Assembly: GCF_002754195.1 (NCBI RefSeq)
Contig: NZ_PEEU01000001.1
Location: 1,736,001-1,800,000, forward strand
Direction of reading: 5' to 3'
From: Flavobacterium sp. 9
GTDB lineage: Bacteria; Bacteroidota; Bacteroidia; Flavobacteriales; Flavobacteriaceae
Length of the DNA: 64,000 nucleotides
Below are positions 62,878-64,000 of the stretch, one piece after another. The stretch's first letter is position 1; every line of letters begins with the position of its first letter. The notes below the pieces were generated by a model. The model was not told the DNA's origin. It ran no database searches and worked only from the letters and a program-made list of their open reading frames with translations. A program made the position numbers and the translations under genes.

Positions 62878-63048
62878 CTTCTTAGATAGTTAGAATTTTA
62901 GACTAACTTAGATTTCTTAGAATTACAAAATAAAGAAACCCACTTCATTGAAGTGGGTTTTGTTTTTTTATCTTATTATTATTTTAAACAATCTAAAATC
63001 TAAATAAATCTAAGCTAGTCTAAAAGTCTAAAAAGTCTAAGCAAGTCT
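62878..63048. repeat. TTAGAnTTnTTAGACT-type inverted repeat around the ndk terminator
   Basis: Left arm (about 62874-62925) and right arm (about 62990-63048) are imperfect inverted copies built of short TTAGA/TCTAA units. The right arm runs into the end of the convergent DUF721 gene and supplies its TAG stop codon. Confidence 0.75.
62936..62972 (+). terminator. Terminator of ndk
   Basis: AAACCCACTTC (62936-62946) pairs with GAAGTGGGTTT (62950-62960), with a 3-nt loop and a T-rich tail. It lies in the centre of the TTAGA inverted repeat. Confidence 0.85.
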
Positions 63049-63343
63049 AACGTAAAACTACATCTTTCACCACGTCACGCCCTAATTCTTCATTAATCAT
63101 CTTAACGATTTTCGATTTTCCGTGACTTAATTCTTCTCTCAAAACCGCCGATCCAAGCTCAACATACAACGTACTGCCTTTTAGCACAACATTTTTAGTG
63201 TACGTGTTTACTCCATTTCCCATCAACTGTCTCCACGCCTCTTTCACATCAATCTGATCCATTCCGGGCTGTAATTTATTTACCTGGATTATCTGTTGCA
63301 AAACAGCCCCAATCGTACTTTGATTATTTAGTCTTTTTGCCAT
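63047..63343 (-). CDS. DUF721 / DciA-family protein
   Basis: 98 residues of the DUF721 family, N-terminal part with TIGAVLQQIIQVNKL, central VKEAWRQLMGNGVNTYTKNV and C-terminal LYVELGSAVLREELSHGKSKIV. DciA-like proteins load the replicative helicase in many bacteria; in Bacteroidota this short version is often next to recF, which may be outside this window. Its ATG overlaps the end of the upstream small lipoprotein gene by 20 nt, so they are coupled. Its stop codon lies in an inverted repeat. Confidence 0.88.
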   Translation of the reverse strand: MAKRLNNQSTIGAVLQQIIQVNKLQPGMDQIDVKEAWRQLMGNGVNTYTKNVVLKGSTLYVELGSAVLREELSHGKSKIVKMINEELGRDVVKDVVLR

Positions 63344-63764
63344 CGTTTAATAAATTTATTGGTCCTGCTTTTTTATAATGATACTCTTTTTTCTCCTGAT
63401 TTTTCACCACCAATTCCTTATCCGAAATCGAAATCAATTCTTCACTCCACTTTGCATAATCCGTTTTGTAATCTAAAAAAACCTGATTATCCTTAAACCG
63501 AACCGAAACATTTTCAAAAGAATCACTCGTTAAAAAAGTTCCATCAAATTGCGGCATTACTTTCTTTCGAATTCCTTTATTATTTTTAATTTCAAAAAAA
63601 TCAAAGCTTTCATTCACACCATAATCCTTTTGTTCACCCTTATCAAAAACCACTTTTTCGATTTCCCAATAACCATTAAGTTTTGCAATATCCGTTGGTT
63701 TAATTTCCTGCTTGCAACTCACAAACAAGAGTAACAAAGCCAAAATTATAAAAGTGTTTTTCAT
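63324..63764 (-). CDS. Small lipoprotein, lipocalin-like
   Basis: 146 residues with lipobox LFVSC (Cys17). After it, KLNGYWEIEKVVFDKGEQK begins a beta-strand-rich domain of lipocalin-like type, with GIRKKVMPQFDGTF and VSVRFKDNQVFLDYKT as later strands. Function unknown. It is expressed with the DUF721 gene, which overlaps its end by 20 nt; that gene pair is common in Flavobacteria from memory. About 54 nt upstream is copy C of the AGCCCTGAT element, and a TAACTTTG box further up suggests the element lies in this gene's leader. Confidence 0.75.
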   Translation of the reverse strand: MKNTFIILALLLLFVSCKQEIKPTDIAKLNGYWEIEKVVFDKGEQKDYGVNESFDFFEIKNNKGIRKKVMPQFDGTFLTSDSFENVSVRFKDNQVFLDYKTDYAKWSEELISISDKELVVKNQEKKEYHYKKAGPINLLNDGKKTK

Positions 63765-63817
63765 AGTTTATTATATTAAAATTCAATTACTTCAATCTTA
63801 TTTAAATTAAGAATCAG

Positions 63818-63910
63818 GAGCTATTTCCTGCTGTACGCTATATCTTTTATGTCTCCCGAAGCCTCGGGACCGCCATAAAAGGATACCGCTTCCATCAGGG
63901 CTAGGGCTCC
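63818..63910 (-). repeat. AGCCCTGAT-type dispersed hairpin element, copy C
   Basis: On the minus strand it runs from GGAGCCCTAGCCCTGATGG to CAGGAAATAGCTCC. The central stem is TTTTATG/CATAAAA, then TCCCGA/TCGGGA with loop GGCT. The outermost GGAGC/GCTCC also pair. Same orientation as the downstream lipoprotein gene. Confidence 0.9.
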
Positions 63911-63939
63911 AATTTTCAAAAGAGATTTTTTGCGAACTA

Positions 63940-63947
63940 CAAAGTTA
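63940..63947 (-). promoter_or_regulatory. -7 box upstream of repeat copy C (TAACTTTG)
   Basis: TAnnTTTG match on the minus strand. It would give a leader of about 170 nt, containing the repeat, for the small lipoprotein gene. A TTTG lies 14 nt upstream, closer than the usual -33 spacing. Confidence 0.4.
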
Positions 63948-64000
63948 AACTTATAAAACTCAAAAGAAATAAAAATATGCAAAACCAATTAAACTATTTT

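Overview
The window reads as chromosomal DNA of a Flavobacterium-like Bacteroidota, probably close to the F. johnsoniae group. The signs are AT-rich DNA, no Shine-Dalgarno sequences, Bacteroidota-type TAnnTTTG -7 promoter boxes, type IX secretion (T9SS) sorting domains of types A and B, SusC/SusD pairs, a bacillithiol gene (bshC) and several families of short palindromic intergenic repeats. There is no rRNA, CRISPR array, prophage or insertion sequence.

Layout. 0-16 kb is mostly housekeeping: the 3' end of a T9SS type B surface protein, typA, a PAS histidine kinase with its single-domain response regulator, rpsT, three consecutive tRNA-Glu(UUC) genes, proS, a Tyr/Gly-rich lipoprotein, a FadL-like outer-membrane protein, rimO, a small exported protein, an amidase lipoprotein and a porin-like beta-barrel. 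16-42 kb is a polysaccharide utilisation locus (PUL) whose enzymes fit O-acetyl-galactoglucomannan. On the minus strand it has susC, susD, a surface glycan-binding lipoprotein, a T9SS type A protein of unknown function, a GH27 alpha-galactosidase and a GH5 endoglucanase, with an AraC regulator beside them. On the plus strand it has GH26, a GPH-type symporter, GH130_1 mannosylglucose phosphorylase, mannobiose 2-epimerase, a second GH26 and GH5_7. Then, again on the minus strand, come an aldo/keto reductase, GH3 BglX, a sialate O-acetylesterase-like esterase and a CE2-like acetylesterase. 42-64 kb holds an NlpC/P60 peptidase, an L,D-transpeptidase, a DUF1573 protein, a two-component system, a metallo-beta-lactamase-fold protein, a B12-binding radical SAM protein, two tandem giant T9SS type B proteins, an MHS-family transporter, bshC, a NagX-like membrane protein, ndk, a DciA/DUF721 protein and a small lipoprotein.

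How the PUL genes fit together (inference from families): esterases and alpha-galactosidase strip acetyl and galactosyl groups; GH26, GH5_7 and GH5 enzymes cut the backbone at the surface or in the periplasm; SusCD and the glycan-binding protein capture and import oligosaccharides; BglX trims glucosyl ends; the symporter brings disaccharides into the cytoplasm, where the epimerase converts mannobiose to mannosylglucose and the GH130 enzyme phosphorolyses it to mannose 1-phosphate and glucose.

The most unusual layer lies between the genes. At least six families of inverted repeats fill the intergenic gaps. Some are concentric palindromes with up to four nested perfect arms. One family (AGCCCTGAT...GCTCC) occurs three times with different but always self-complementary central stems. 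Fragments resembling two other families sit in frame inside the radical SAM gene.
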